Shown here in pieces: positions 8,789 to 17,728 of a stretch of 64,000 nt of DNA. The position numbers and the translations under genes were made by a program. The stretch covers positions 62,001 to 126,000 of the forward strand of contig CANLMR010000006.1 in the NCBI GenBank assembly GCA_947492185.1, read 5' to 3'. The first letter of the stretch is position 1; every line of letters starts with the position of its first letter. Source of the DNA: an uncultured Tenacibaculum sp. GTDB lineage: Bacteria; Bacteroidota; Bacteroidia; Flavobacteriales; Flavobacteriaceae. The notes beneath the pieces were generated by a model. The model did not search any database. It was not told the origin of the DNA and saw only the letters and a list, made by a program, of their open reading frames with translations.

Positions 8789-11428
8789 TTATTTTTGAAT
8801 AACATCACTCTGATCTAATATTTCAGCTTGAATACTATTAGCTGTTCTTGCTATAGTCCTAATGATGTTTGCATTGTGAACCATAACATCGTTTACAAAG
8901 TAATTATCTCCATTATCTAGTTGTAATACACCAATTTCAAGGCTGGCTTTTACTGTTCGCTTAGATTCAATTTCAACAAGCTTACCATTTTTATCTACCA
9001 CATGGTAACCTCCTCTTAAATCATCTGGTAATAACCAAGCTACTTCAGCATTATCTTTACTTCCTAAAATAGGATGTGAAGCAGTTACATTTAACACCTC
9101 TCCATTAACAAGAGTTATTTTTCTATATTCTTCTACAGTTTGAATACCAAAATCAACAACTTTTCCAATTTCTTTAGTTCCTCCCTTCATTAAATCAGTT
9201 AACAAACGTGTCTCACCCGTAGTAGAAGATATTGCATTTGGCAATTTTAAAGTTCTTAACTCGTCTCCTATTACTATATTCTTTAACTTTTTAGACTGAC
9301 CGCTAGCCATTAAAATATCAGATTCTAAGTCAAAACAAGAACCTCCACCACCGCCAATTCCGATATCTATTGGATTATCATCAATTGGAATTAATGCTGA
9401 CCAATTTAAAGTAGCTGTATCTGCTCCATCAGTAGTTTCGAAAACAATTGTTCCTGTATTTCTTGTACTAGGATTTGGTCTTATAAACAAATTAACTGTA
9501 GTTGCAGTGTTTGTACTTGAAGAGCTTGGTGTTACTTCAATAAAACTATCCTTTGATCTTATTCTCCAACCTGGATTACCTGTTATTTGAATTGTTTGTA
9601 CACCAGCTAATTCATAGCCTTCAAAAATTACTCTATTTGTAGATAATGAAATTGCGGTTGGAGTAATAATTATAGGTCTAATAATACTATATCTTATAGC
9701 AGCGGCAAAAGATGTCCATTCACTAAAATTACCAGCACTATCTTCAACTCTTAATCCAAAATAGTGTAAACCATAACGTCCCGCAGGTACTACAAAATCT
9801 TTTAATCCATTCGTTGTAGTTCCTATATTAACCCAATCTTCATTCTGAAAACATTTTCTCCAATGATAGTTTACAATAGTATCTCCATCAGGGTCAGAAG
9901 AAGTTCTACCATCTAGACTAATAGTAAAAGTTTCTCCTAATGGAACAATTTGTGTTTTTTGAGCAATAGTACCATCGCTAAATCTAATTCTAGAAATAGG
10001 ATTTAGATTAAAATCACCAACATACATTATAAAAGCTAAAACATAATATGGCGGTCTATTTTCGTGAGATTGCCCACCACCAGTATTATTATCAGTAAAT
10101 GCATTATTATCTAAAGCTTCATCCATTGTTCTTCTATGTCCTTCTCCAGATCCACCAGGATTTCTAGTTTGAGTTGGGAAGAATGCTCCAGATGTCAATT
10201 GCATTTTATGTCTATGAGCAGGAATTTCACTTGAAGAAAGTGCTACATTTCTCTGTCCTCCTTTATTATGAATTCTTCCATAGTTTTCAGTATTCTTATT
10301 TGAATTAATAGTTGGGGTTGTACTTGAACTTGCACTAAAACCAACCACGAATCTTCCTCGTAAATCAGGTATTGTTAAGCCGTTAATTTGTGTGCCTCCA
10401 TTACCATCACATAATATCCAGCCTGTTGGTACATTATTCACATTACCGCTCCACATCATTATCATTCCTGGAATAAAGTTGGCACTTGTTATTCCGTTAG
10501 AATTTTTACCTACATTACCCTGACTATCAATTACAAGTGGTGTTTGGCTACTTACTTCTGCTAAGTTTTGAAATTTTAAGCTATTATTACCAGCATCAAC
10601 ATCTAAATTCTTACTTGGATTATTTACACCTATACCAACTTTACCATCTGTTTGTACTCTAAATTTTTCATGCCAGCCTGATTGACCAGAAATAGTTCCT
10701 CCTACTACAAAAGCATCTTTACTGCTGGTTTGCGCATTATCCCCAACATTCACTCTTAATTCAGTAACATCAACACTTGGAGTATGCTTACTCATATAAA
10801 TACTATCAGTATTACTTCCAGTCCCTTTAAAATATAATCTAGTTCCTTCTTCCCCAGGTGTAAGTTTGGATTTATCAACTCCCAAATTTAAGTTACCTGT
10901 CATTGGTTTTGAACCATCTCTAGGTAAGTAATCTTCCTTAATAGCGTTTATTTCATTGCTATTACTTATTACATTACTTGCTATCTCAAGAATAGATTTT
11001 AAAGGAATAAAACTTTTTAAATCAATACTATCTTTAAGTGGTGAGTTAACTAATTTAGCTACAAATTCTTCATAAACTTTATTTTCAGAACCTTCTGAAT
11101 AAGGTAAATTACCATCAGCTAATCTTCTATCTTCAATTACAACTCTGTTCCCACCTGCAAAATAGTTTAGTCGCATTATTTGCAATCTAGTTTCAGAAAC
11201 GGCTGTTGTTTCTCCTTCTCCTCTAGCTAGAATTGTTTGCGGTGAAATAATCCATCCTTCATCATTAGCATCTAAAGGTTTTTTAATTAAATATCTTTTT
11301 GTTACATCTAATCCCCAAAGTGCAAATAAAGCTTCCAACATATCTTCTTCATAAGCCGCTTGAATTTGCATTAATGTTTCTTGTTCTAAAGGAAATCCTC
11401 CTTCGTAACCAAATACAACTCTTTTCAT
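8789..11428 (-). CDS. Tail fibre with collar domain and C-terminal Hint (intein-like) domain
   Basis: An 879-residue multidomain fibre. Residues 1-170: an attachment region. Residues 255-280: a beta-helical fibre motif (GKVGIGVNNPSKNLDV). Residues 318-472: a phage tail collar domain (PGMIMMWSGNVNNVPTGWIL, IPDLRGRFVVG, ENRPPYYVLAFIMYVGDF). Residues 485-575: a PKD-like Ig domain. Residues 590-680: a BACON-like domain. A GIGGGGGS linker follows. Residues 698-852: a Hint domain with N-terminal Cys698, block-B T782-x-x-H785, and terminal H851-N852. The residue after HN is Ala rather than Cys/Ser/Thr, as in bacterial intein-like domains, leaving a 27-residue tail. It probably binds a surface receptor and may cleave or process itself. 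Domain calls are by eye; the collar and Hint are the strongest. Confidence 0.85.
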   Translation of the reverse strand: MKRVVFGYEGGFPLEQETLMQIQAAYEEDMLEALFALWGLDVTKRYLIKKPLDANDEGWIISPQTILARGEGETTAVSETRLQIMRLNYFAGGNRVVIEDRRLADGNLPYSEGSENKVYEEFVAKLVNSPLKDSIDLKSFIPLKSILEIASNVISNSNEINAIKEDYLPRDGSKPMTGNLNLGVDKSKLTPGEEGTRLYFKGTGSNTDSIYMSKHTPSVDVTELRVNVGDNAQTSSKDAFVVGGTISGQSGWHEKFRVQTDGKVGIGVNNPSKNLDVDAGNNSLKFQNLAEVSSQTPLVIDSQGNVGKNSNGITSANFIPGMIMMWSGNVNNVPTGWILCDGNGGTQINGLTIPDLRGRFVVGFSASSSTTPTINSNKNTENYGRIHNKGGQRNVALSSSEIPAHRHKMQLTSGAFFPTQTRNPGGSGEGHRRTMDEALDNNAFTDNNTGGGQSHENRPPYYVLAFIMYVGDFNLNPISRIRFSDGTIAQKTQIVPLGETFTISLDGRTSSDPDGDTIVNYHWRKCFQNEDWVNIGTTTNGLKDFVVPAGRYGLHYFGLRVEDSAGNFSEWTSFAAAIRYSIIRPIIITPTAISLSTNRVIFEGYELAGVQTIQITGNPGWRIRSKDSFIEVTPSSSSTNTATTVNLFIRPNPSTRNTGTIVFETTDGADTATLNWSALIPIDDNPIDIGIGGGGGSCFDLESDILMASGQSKKLKNIVIGDELRTLKLPNAISSTTGETRLLTDLMKGGTKEIGKVVDFGIQTVEEYRKITLVNGEVLNVTASHPILGSKDNAEVAWLLPDDLRGGYHVVDKNGKLVEIESKRTVKASLEIGVLQLDNGDNYFVNDVMVHNANIIRTIARTANSIQAEILDQSDVIQK

Positions 11429-11458
11429 ATCTTTTCTTATTTTCTTAGTAACGAGAGG

Positions 11459-12256
11459 TTACTTTATATACATATATCTTTTTAAAAACTGATTTCTTTG
11501 TTTATTTTCTCGAATAGATTCTAATGAAACCTTATCTATAGGTGCATCATATCTTCTAGTTTCGTAACTCTTACCTGCCAACTTATAGAAGTTGATTACT
11601 TTATGAAATTTAGGAGTTACTATTTTTATCGAATCTGGATGATTGGTAAGTTTATTCTTAGATACCACTAAGAAATCACTTAGCTCTTGAACCTGCTCTA
11701 CCTGTTGTTGTTGTGTAATATTGTTAGCTTCAAGCTCAGATTGCAAACACAAAAGAACTTCTTGATATTTTTCATAGGAAATTAACAGGTGATTTGGAAT
11801 AAGAATTCTGAAATTATAAAACTCAGTACTATTAAAATCTGATGCTCCAGATAAGTACAAAAAGTTTCTATATCTCGTTTGTCCATCTAATGATTCTCCA
11901 TTATTAGTAACTATTATTGGATCATCTCCATCTGTATAAATTTCTTTATGAGTGTACAAATACTGAACACGAGGTCTATGAGCATCTTCAATTACAATAT
12001 ATCCTAAATCCATTTTTTCTGGCACCGAATCATTGTACGCATATTTAACACATGGATTGAATAAATCATTTAATACTTTTTCTAAATACATTACCTGACC
12101 ATTATGTTGCATTTTATACAATGTATCATCGTATAAACTACTTAGTGGTTTTGCTAATGTTTTAATCCAAGCTGCTTGTTTAGGTTTTCTAAGCAAAGGA
12201 GGTATTAGCATCAATAAAGCTTTACCCCAATCGATTTGTGTATACTTTCTTAACAT
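11459..12256 (-). CDS. Baseplate protein, P2 gpI-like position
   Basis: A 265-residue protein between the J-like baseplate protein and the fibre, where P2-type tails carry gpI. The N-terminus (PKQAAWIKTLAKPLSSLYDD) resembles the start of that class, and residues 150-200 hold an alpha-helical Gln-rich stretch. In the family this protein joins the fibre to the baseplate wedge. It is only five bases from its upstream neighbour. The role is inferred from gene order; sequence similarity is suggestive rather than clear. Confidence 0.5.
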   Translation of the reverse strand: MLRKYTQIDWGKALLMLIPPLLRKPKQAAWIKTLAKPLSSLYDDTLYKMQHNGQVMYLEKVLNDLFNPCVKYAYNDSVPEKMDLGYIVIEDAHRPRVQYLYTHKEIYTDGDDPIIVTNNGESLDGQTRYRNFLYLSGASDFNSTEFYNFRILIPNHLLISYEKYQEVLLCLQSELEANNITQQQQVEQVQELSDFLVVSKNKLTNHPDSIKIVTPKFHKVINFYKLAGKSYETRRYDAPIDKVSLESIRENKQRNQFLKRYMYIK

Positions 12257-12261
12257 AGAAA

Positions 12262-13224
12262 TTAGATATTAAAATTAGGGTCAGTTTGTAAGTTGTAAGG
12301 AATGTATGTTAGCTTAAAGCTATCATCGTCTACATTAAAATATCCCGAACTAGGAACAAAAAATGGAAGCTCTCTTACTCCGTCTTTTTCATCATAGACT
12401 ATATTATTATCGTCTACAACAATTTTTTTCAAAATTGGTAATTCAACTCCTGGTATTTGTTGAATTTTATCTATTAAATATGTAGGAACAAAAGCACCAT
12501 TAAATTCAAGAGTAGTTATATACTCTCTAATCGCATCTTTTACTGGTTCGGTAGATAGATTACTTAATAATTTACCTGAATTTTGAAGATCAACTTCATT
12601 TTCATTACCAGTATAAATTACTAATGGATTAACATAAATATCTAAATCTATACTAATTGTGTTTCCTTTATTAGAAACAACTCTGATTTGAGTTCCTGCA
12701 TCTTTGATTTGATTCATATAAGCTCGAAAAGCTCTTTTTTCTTGTGAATCTAGAATAGTTTTTACACCATTAACTTCTTTAGCTACTTTTAATGTTAATA
12801 CTCCAACTTGATTGTAATAATATTCACTTATTAATTCAGATAAGTTTGTGTTATCTAATTTTCCTGACTCACCTTGAACTTCATCAAACAAACGTTCAGA
12901 TATAGCACAGTGCTTTATAATTCTTAATCTTTTTTCATCTTCTGGAGTTTGCTCTGGATATTGGAAATATCCATCTTTCCAAACCAAATCTACACCAAAT
13001 AAAAAGTTTAATGCTTGTTCTCTATACCAAAGCAAAGTATGTGGACGTGATAATAATGCATTTCTTTCTACAATTTTCTCATGCATCCAAATAGCAGTTG
13101 ACACTATATACACCCATAATCTCCATATAGCAGATTTTGATGTACTGGTTAATGCTGATAACTCACTATACTTCTCTTTTTCATTTAGTATTTCTTGTTG
13201 TATTTCTGCAATTGTTCTTGCCAT
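12262..13224 (-). CDS. Baseplate J-like (gp6-type) wedge protein
   Basis: About 320 residues. Baseplate J proteins form the wedge ring connecting gp25 to fibre adaptors. Here the signs are a conserved Trp-rich early segment (HTLLWYREQALNFLFGVDLV), a central V-R-V-V-S-N-K-G-N-T motif and a C-terminal strand region. An upstream in-frame ATG at 13248 gives eight extra residues. I prefer the ATG at 13224 because it follows an AAAAAGAAAAGAA leader, identical in style to the leader of the 191-residue gene. It lies between the LysM/gp25 genes and the gpI-like gene, as in P2-like tails. Confidence 0.6.
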   Translation of the reverse strand: MARTIAEIQQEILNEKEKYSELSALTSTSKSAIWRLWVYIVSTAIWMHEKIVERNALLSRPHTLLWYREQALNFLFGVDLVWKDGYFQYPEQTPEDEKRLRIIKHCAISERLFDEVQGESGKLDNTNLSELISEYYYNQVGVLTLKVAKEVNGVKTILDSQEKRAFRAYMNQIKDAGTQIRVVSNKGNTISIDLDIYVNPLVIYTGNENEVDLQNSGKLLSNLSTEPVKDAIREYITTLEFNGAFVPTYLIDKIQQIPGVELPILKKIVVDDNNIVYDEKDGVRELPFFVPSSGYFNVDDDSFKLTYIPYNLQTDPNFNI

Positions 13225-13288
13225 TTCTTTTCTTTTTAAATTGGGCATTTAACATTTTAAATACCTCTGCAAATAATTTCTTTCTTTT

Positions 13289-13723
13289 TTATCTTACTTC
13301 GTTATCTCCTCCAACAATCATGTGACCAATACCTTCTCCTATTTTATTGAAGATTATTTTTTCGATACATGTAATTGGTTCTGCATTAGAATTGTCATGT
13401 ACTACAAAATCATCTTCAATAACCATACAACCAATTCCTCTTGATTCATATTCTTCTGGGATTACCGCCAACTCTAAATTTTGATCAGTTAATGCTGTTG
13501 CAGGTTTTTTCTCTCTTGCTATATAATATTCAACCACATCTCTTTCTACAAACTCACCTTCAATTTTTAAATCATCGTAAACAGAAATATTATCTTCATT
13601 AGAAGAAGTAATATCCGTTAGGTTATTTGCTTCTAATAAATCGAATAATCCTTCAACGCTACCATACTCTTGAAGAGCTGCATCGAATAAATTTTGATTT
13701 TCTTCTAGTTTAATAGTTACCAT
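13289..13723 (-). CDS. LysM-like baseplate-associated protein
   Basis: A 144-residue protein whose N-terminal 45 residues (ENQNLFDAALQEYGSVEGLF then DLLEANNLTD) have the pattern of a LysM domain. In contractile tails such small LysM proteins sit on the inner baseplate around the spike. It overlaps the gp25 gene start by 14 bases, indicating coupled translation. The C-terminal 90 residues are acidic and unrecognised; two Cys residues (C108 and C128 region) are present. The LysM call is by pattern only. Confidence 0.55.
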   Translation of the reverse strand: MVTIKLEENQNLFDAALQEYGSVEGLFDLLEANNLTDITSSNEDNISVYDDLKIEGEFVERDVVEYYIAREKKPATALTDQNLELAVIPEEYESRGIGCMVIEDDFVVHDNSNAEPITCIEKIIFNKIGEGIGHMIVGGDNEVR

Positions 13724-14003
13724 CTATTATTATATTTTCTAGGTTATTTACATCTACTTCTTTTATTTCAAAGTTGTCGTACTCTAACTGATTACTAATT
13801 TCATTCTCTAAACGAAGTCTAGAAATTATTTCTGGACTTTTCAAGTAATCTGTAATTCCTACTCCCAATATTGGAAACTCTTTAAAACTTCCTTTATGAG
13901 ATAAAAGAATTAGTTCTATATTTTGTTGATCTGTATTATCTATATTGAAATCATCGACTCCGAATGTCAGATCTTTATTGTCATCTAGTTTAAAATCTTC
14001 CAT
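13710..14003 (-). CDS. GPW/gp25-family baseplate wedge protein
   Basis: A 97-residue protein matching the gp25/gpW lysozyme-like baseplate family: an N-terminal D-L-T-F-G-V-D-D-F-N strand, Q27-x-x-x-L-I-L-L-S-H-K-G-S-F-K-E-F-P, then G-V-G-I-T-D-Y-L. In contractile machines this protein nucleates the sheath on the baseplate. It overlaps the LysM gene by 14 bases and is preceded by a 66-residue gene after a three-base gap. This is one of the most recognisable baseplate genes of the cluster. Confidence 0.8.
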   Translation of the reverse strand: MEDFKLDDNKDLTFGVDDFNIDNTDQQNIELILLSHKGSFKEFPILGVGITDYLKSPEIISRLRLENEISNQLEYDNFEIKEVDVNNLENIIIDGNY

Positions 14004-14006
14004 GTT

Positions 14007-14207
14007 TTATGATATTGTTCCTGGACCATTTGGAGTTCCAATAGTTGCAGATTTTATATATGTATCAATTGCGGTTGCTAAATCTTTAGCTAAATCATTA
14101 ATTGATGTTGCAATTTGTTGTTCTGGATTATCTCCTCCATCTGGTTTTTGATTCTTTTCTAATGCTGCTTTGATAGCACCTTCTAATGTTGATTTAACTA
14201 ACGGCAT
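14007..14207 (-). CDS. Small tail protein of unknown role
   Basis: A 66-residue protein, helical for residues 1-52, ending in a Gly/Pro/Thr-rich tail (SATIGTPNGPGTIS). Its start overlaps the last base of the spike-like gene stop, and gp25 follows. Its place between the gpV-like spike and gp25 is where a spike-tip or PAAR-type protein is found in other systems, but no PAAR repeat is visible. I do not recognise a family. Confidence 0.55.
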   Translation of the reverse strand: MPLVKSTLEGAIKAALEKNQKPDGGDNPEQQIATSINDLAKDLATAIDTYIKSATIGTPNGPGTIS

Positions 14208-15097
14208 TACTCTAAAATTTTAGAAATATTATTTTTAATCTCAGTTAACTTTCCTACATCTGGGCTAGTCCCCTGAACTACTACAATCTTTGATACTACA
14301 TCTATAAACGCATCCAATTCAGTCTTAAGATTTTTTTCACCTGCTTCAACTTTAAACTTATCAGTCATGTGAAGTTCAATTTCCTTTTCTGAATTTTTGA
14401 AAATCACATTTTCCTTATCAATTAAGGCTTGATACCCTTTAACCTCGTCTCCTTCAATTTCAAAATCTACAGAAACTTTGGTTGCATCTAAAGTTGTTTT
14501 TTGTAATATTATATCGTTTGATTCGTTTACAAATTCTGTTTCAACTTTATCATGAGCCACTGTGGTTTGATGCAATATCTTTTCTCCTTCTTCATTCCAA
14601 AATTTTATGGCTAAATCTTTTTGCTCTCCATTAAACGAAACACTTGTAATATTTTTAAATGTTGTTTGTGTATCTCCTGAATCTCCAGTTTCTTCTACTC
14701 CTTTTTTAAACAATAAACTTGTAGAATTAACATCAGTTTGAACCTCAAAGAACCTGTTTTCTTCCTCACTCTTGATACGTAAAAATATCTTATCTATTTC
14801 AGAATATTGAGAAATGAAAGCTCTTGTTTCTGTAGTTTCAATAATTGATATAAACACCCAGCTATTTAACTTAGGAATACAAATAACTCCTTGTTCTTTG
14901 TCTTGAATTGATGCTTTTAATCGTACATTATTAATTTGAGCTCCATCTGATCTAACCACATTAACCGAATAGGCTTCTTCTGGATTTTCGTGATTCGAAT
15001 TTTCTTCTTTATTTATCTTGATAACTTTAGCCGCATAGGTTTGTATTTTTCCTCCGCTACTAACTATCTCTTGTATAATCGTTTTTACATCTTCCAT
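14207..15097 (-). CDS. Baseplate spike protein (gpV/gp5-like)
   Basis: A 296-residue protein. Residues 20-115 look like the OB-fold of baseplate assembly protein V/gp5: IQTYAAKVIKINKEE, a V-R-L-K-A-S-I strand, and C-I-P-K-L-N-S-W-V-F-I-S. Residues 125-250 are repetitive beta-strands with alternating charged and hydrophobic residues, suitable for a trimeric beta-helix spike. The C-terminus is helical. No lysozyme insertion is present. It directly follows the gpD-like gene (six-base gap), as expected for hub and spike partners. Confidence 0.65.
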   Translation of the reverse strand: MEDVKTIIQEIVSSGGKIQTYAAKVIKINKEENSNHENPEEAYSVNVVRSDGAQINNVRLKASIQDKEQGVICIPKLNSWVFISIIETTETRAFISQYSEIDKIFLRIKSEEENRFFEVQTDVNSTSLLFKKGVEETGDSGDTQTTFKNITSVSFNGEQKDLAIKFWNEEGEKILHQTTVAHDKVETEFVNESNDIILQKTTLDATKVSVDFEIEGDEVKGYQALIDKENVIFKNSEKEIELHMTDKFKVEAGEKNLKTELDAFIDVVSKIVVVQGTSPDVGKLTEIKNNISKILE

Positions 15098-15103
15098 CTC
15101 AAC

Positions 15104-16456
15104 TTATTTAGCTTCTTCTAATAATCTACCCAAAGAAATTACCTGTCTATAACCTCCTATTCCATAACTACGTTCCACCTCTTCTACTTGGAAAACATTG
15201 TTCTTTTCAGCATCTTCAGCATTTTCTAGAGATACGTTATCTAAAGGTCTAATAAAAGGTTCTCCAAAAGTTGTTATGGAACCTGTTACTCCGGTTTGTT
15301 TTAAACGAGCTAGTCTAACTCCAGCTATAGTTTTTAATACTCCTTTAATTTCTTCTTTCTTCTTTTTGAACTCCACTGGATTATTAAAATCTAATTCTTC
15401 CTTATTATTATGAAAAACATATCTTTTCACCAAACTACCATCTGGATCTCCAATTTCTTCAGGTATAGGAACGTTAGAATTTACATAACTTATCTCTGCT
15501 CTAACTTTTACTTTTTTAACTTCTTCCTCTGTTATTTTTAGATTATCATTAATTATATTGTAATGAAAGCGAAATCTTCCTTCACCAGGATAAATAGGAT
15601 CTTTTGCTCTAAAAAAATCAACAACATCATTAACTCCTAATAAAGAAATAGCTCTATTTAATAAGCGCACAGGTAATTTTACTTTCTTAGTACTATCATC
15701 ATACTTATCAATAATCTCTTTAATTTTATCTTCTTTATACAAACAAGGATTACTAGTAACATGCAATACACTTTTTGTATTACCATCATCATCTGCCTCT
15801 AATCTCATAAAGGAATAGACGTCAAAATCTTCTTTAAGATTATTAAGAAACTCAACAATATTCCATTTTCTATCTATTGTTCTAGTTCCTAAATCTTCAA
15901 CTTCAATTTGAGCAACTTCGAAAGGAACATTAATGTTTTCCAATCTTTGTTTAAGTTTTTTAATTGGCTCTTCTACTACAGCATTATTATTTCTTGGAAT
16001 TTCATTTTCATCATCATCTTTTTCCTCATCTCTTAAACCAAGTTCTGGATCGTCAGTGGCAATCATTTTGTACTTTTTTAAATAGTACATCATATCGTCA
16101 CAAACTATTTGAACTGGTGCATCTCCTTTTACTTCTCGGATATATCCGCGGAAAGCTGGCTTATATTCGCCATTATATCCCAAGAAGACTTCTATTAAGT
16201 AGTCAATTTTAAAAAACTCGTTAATACTTCGTTGTTTAAAATCTATTGGTGATCTTCGTGCTAATTCAATTCCTAAAGAGTTGTTTAAACTACTTGTAAC
16301 TATAGCTTTAGGAATTGTAATTGTGGCTGTATCTGTAAAATTTTTATATGATGATTGTATTCGTATGTCTTTAACATGCGAAAACTGAAACACCTTACCT
16401 GTAGGATGTAATCCTTTGGTTTCATGAACCTTTATCTTACAATTTAAATTAAGCAT
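15104..16456 (-). CDS. Late control protein D-like baseplate hub
   Basis: A 450-residue protein of the gpD/VgrG-core type: an early strand region (FSHVKDIRIQSSYKNFTDTA then TITIPKAI), a segment giving PAFRGYIREVKGDAPVQIVC and DDMMYYLKKYK, and a C-terminal IRPLDNVSLENAEDAEKNNV that resembles the hub end. The hub forms the ring through which the spike attaches to the tube. Its start overlaps the DUF6046-like gene by eight bases. Confidence is good because the order (DUF6046, D, V, gp25, J, I, fibre) matches P2/Mu-type baseplates. Confidence 0.7.
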   Translation of the reverse strand: MLNLNCKIKVHETKGLHPTGKVFQFSHVKDIRIQSSYKNFTDTATITIPKAIVTSSLNNSLGIELARRSPIDFKQRSINEFFKIDYLIEVFLGYNGEYKPAFRGYIREVKGDAPVQIVCDDMMYYLKKYKMIATDDPELGLRDEEKDDDENEIPRNNNAVVEEPIKKLKQRLENINVPFEVAQIEVEDLGTRTIDRKWNIVEFLNNLKEDFDVYSFMRLEADDDGNTKSVLHVTSNPCLYKEDKIKEIIDKYDDSTKKVKLPVRLLNRAISLLGVNDVVDFFRAKDPIYPGEGRFRFHYNIINDNLKITEEEVKKVKVRAEISYVNSNVPIPEEIGDPDGSLVKRYVFHNNKEELDFNNPVEFKKKKEEIKGVLKTIAGVRLARLKQTGVTGSITTFGEPFIRPLDNVSLENAEDAEKNNVFQVEEVERSYGIGGYRQVISLGRLLEEAK

Positions 16457-17024
16457 TATCTCTAATAATTAATTCTATTGGTTCATCTGATGTTGCTTGA
16501 AATGAAAATTTCTGGATGTTTTTTACTCCGTCTATTGAAGGTATACTGTAATTATCAATAACAATTTCATATACACCTAATCTGTTCAATATTGCATGAG
16601 TTACTCGTAACGCATACGGAGCATGTAAGAATTGCTTTAACAAAAACAATTTTCCTTTTGGATATTCTTTACTACCTCCTTCATTTGCGATTAATCCTTC
16701 TACAGAAATCGTAAAATCTCCATTAGAAATATGTTCTTTTACGGTATGATCTCTCCCTTCGATTGCAGTTTTTACAATAGTTTTAGATCTACTTGTTGAA
16801 ATATTTACTGCATCAATACGTAAAGGCGGTAAGGTTAAATCTTTTTTAATTAACGGTTCAAACACCAATGGTGCAAAAACAGGTAAATTAAACTCCCCTC
16901 CTTTTTTATCTACAATAAAATCTTTGAATTCCGTAACACCTAAATCAACAGCTTCTTGAGCCGCAAAATCGATTAGTGTTTCGTATTGATTTAATGCATC
17001 TGTAAGTTTGATATTAAATGCCAT
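16449..17024 (-). CDS. DUF6046-like baseplate/tail protein
   Basis: A 191-residue protein resembling DUF6046 members of Bacteroidota phage-like tails: central residues R-I-D-A-V-N-I-S-T-S-R-S-K-T-I-V-K-T and D-H-T-V-K-E-H-I-S-N-G-D-F-T-I, then L-L-K-Q-F-L-H-A-P-Y-A-L. These suggest a role like gpU/LysM-adaptor proteins that link tube and hub. The start has an A/G-rich leader AGAAAAAGAAAAGA, and the stop overlaps the gpD-like gene. The family name is from memory of its pattern; the tail role follows from context. Confidence 0.55.
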   Translation of the reverse strand: MAFNIKLTDALNQYETLIDFAAQEAVDLGVTEFKDFIVDKKGGEFNLPVFAPLVFEPLIKKDLTLPPLRIDAVNISTSRSKTIVKTAIEGRDHTVKEHISNGDFTISVEGLIANEGGSKEYPKGKLFLLKQFLHAPYALRVTHAILNRLGVYEIVIDNYSIPSIDGVKNIQKFSFQATSDEPIELIIRDNA

Positions 17025-17044
17025 TCTTTTCTTTTTCTAATTAT

Positions 17045-17524
17045 TTATAATGCGCCGTTAGCAAATGTTTTTACTAACACATTGGCTAATGCTACTTCTA
17101 ATTGTTTATTCTTATGATCTTGTAACCACAATGCTTCTCCAACTAATTTGTAAAACTCATCAATTGGTAATTTGTAAGGATCTACATGAAAAAAATGTCG
17201 TACTAAAGCTGCCGATTTTTTTATTCCATCTACACCTGTTTCTTTACTTAAAACACTATCGCCAGCATCAGGTAATTTTTCTAACAATGATTTAGCAACA
17301 GAAAGCACGAACTCATCTTCATACTCTTTTTCTTGTTCTAAAACACATTTTTTGAATAAAAATTCAAGCGCCTGATATACATCATCTGTTTTAAGTTGAT
17401 TGTATTCTTCAATCTCTCCAACTGAAGGTTTTCTTAAATAAGCTACTTCATCTTCGGATTGCACTTTTACAATCTCTCCATAAGCAGCTTTCCAGTTTTG
17501 TATTCTTTCTTCTAGCTTCTTCAT
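17045..17524 (-). CDS. Tail assembly protein (chaperone-like), long paralogue
   Basis: A 159-residue helical protein. Its first 85 residues align with the 111-residue gene at 25464-25799: both share W-K-x(2)-Y, a V-K strand, A-Y-x-x-K-P and A-L-E-x-L-F-K-x-C-x-L. The extra C-terminal half (HFFHVDPYKLPIDEFYKLVG) is absent from the shorter copy. In P2-like order a tail assembly chaperone sits here, ahead of the tape measure, but no tape measure follows. Its start abuts the stop of the 67-residue gene. Confidence 0.55.
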   Translation of the reverse strand: MKKLEERIQNWKAAYGEIVKVQSEDEVAYLRKPSVGEIEEYNQLKTDDVYQALEFLFKKCVLEQEKEYEDEFVLSVAKSLLEKLPDAGDSVLSKETGVDGIKKSAALVRHFFHVDPYKLPIDEFYKLVGEALWLQDHKNKQLEVALANVLVKTFANGAL

Positions 17525-17728
17525 TTAGTCCTTCGTATCTCTTCTTACATGTTCTAACTGTTCCCTTAAGTTTTTACCTTGACCATTAGCTTGTTTTTCA
17601 CTTACTATTAAGTTACCTATTACAACTTTAGGCTGTGAATTTTGTGAACTCAACAATGCTTTACCAACTTCTGAAACGTCTGGCATTTTAGGGTTTTCAT
17701 TCAAATCAAAAAAGTTATCATTATTCAT
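17525..17728 (-). CDS. Small tail-cluster protein
   Basis: A 67-residue protein, polar and probably disordered at the start (MNNDNFFDLNENPKMPDVSE), with a short hydrophobic strand (PKVVIGNLIVSE) and a charged end. It directly precedes, without a gap, the long tail assembly paralogue, and it is the first gene after the 637-base gene-free stretch, so it opens the baseplate part of the cluster. I do not recognise it. There is no overlapping slippery site that would fuse it to the next frame. Confidence 0.5.
   Translation of the reverse strand: MNNDNFFDLNENPKMPDVSEVGKALLSSQNSQPKVVIGNLIVSEKQANGQGKNLREQLEHVRRDTKD

Noticed and set aside
8873..9337. A true splicing intein with homing endonuclease in the fibre gene
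   Set aside because: The domain is only about 155 residues with no endonuclease motifs, and Ala follows the terminal Asn.
17045..17728. Programmed frameshift joining the 67- and 159-residue tail proteins
   Set aside because: The genes abut without overlap and I see no slippery heptamer before the stop of the first.
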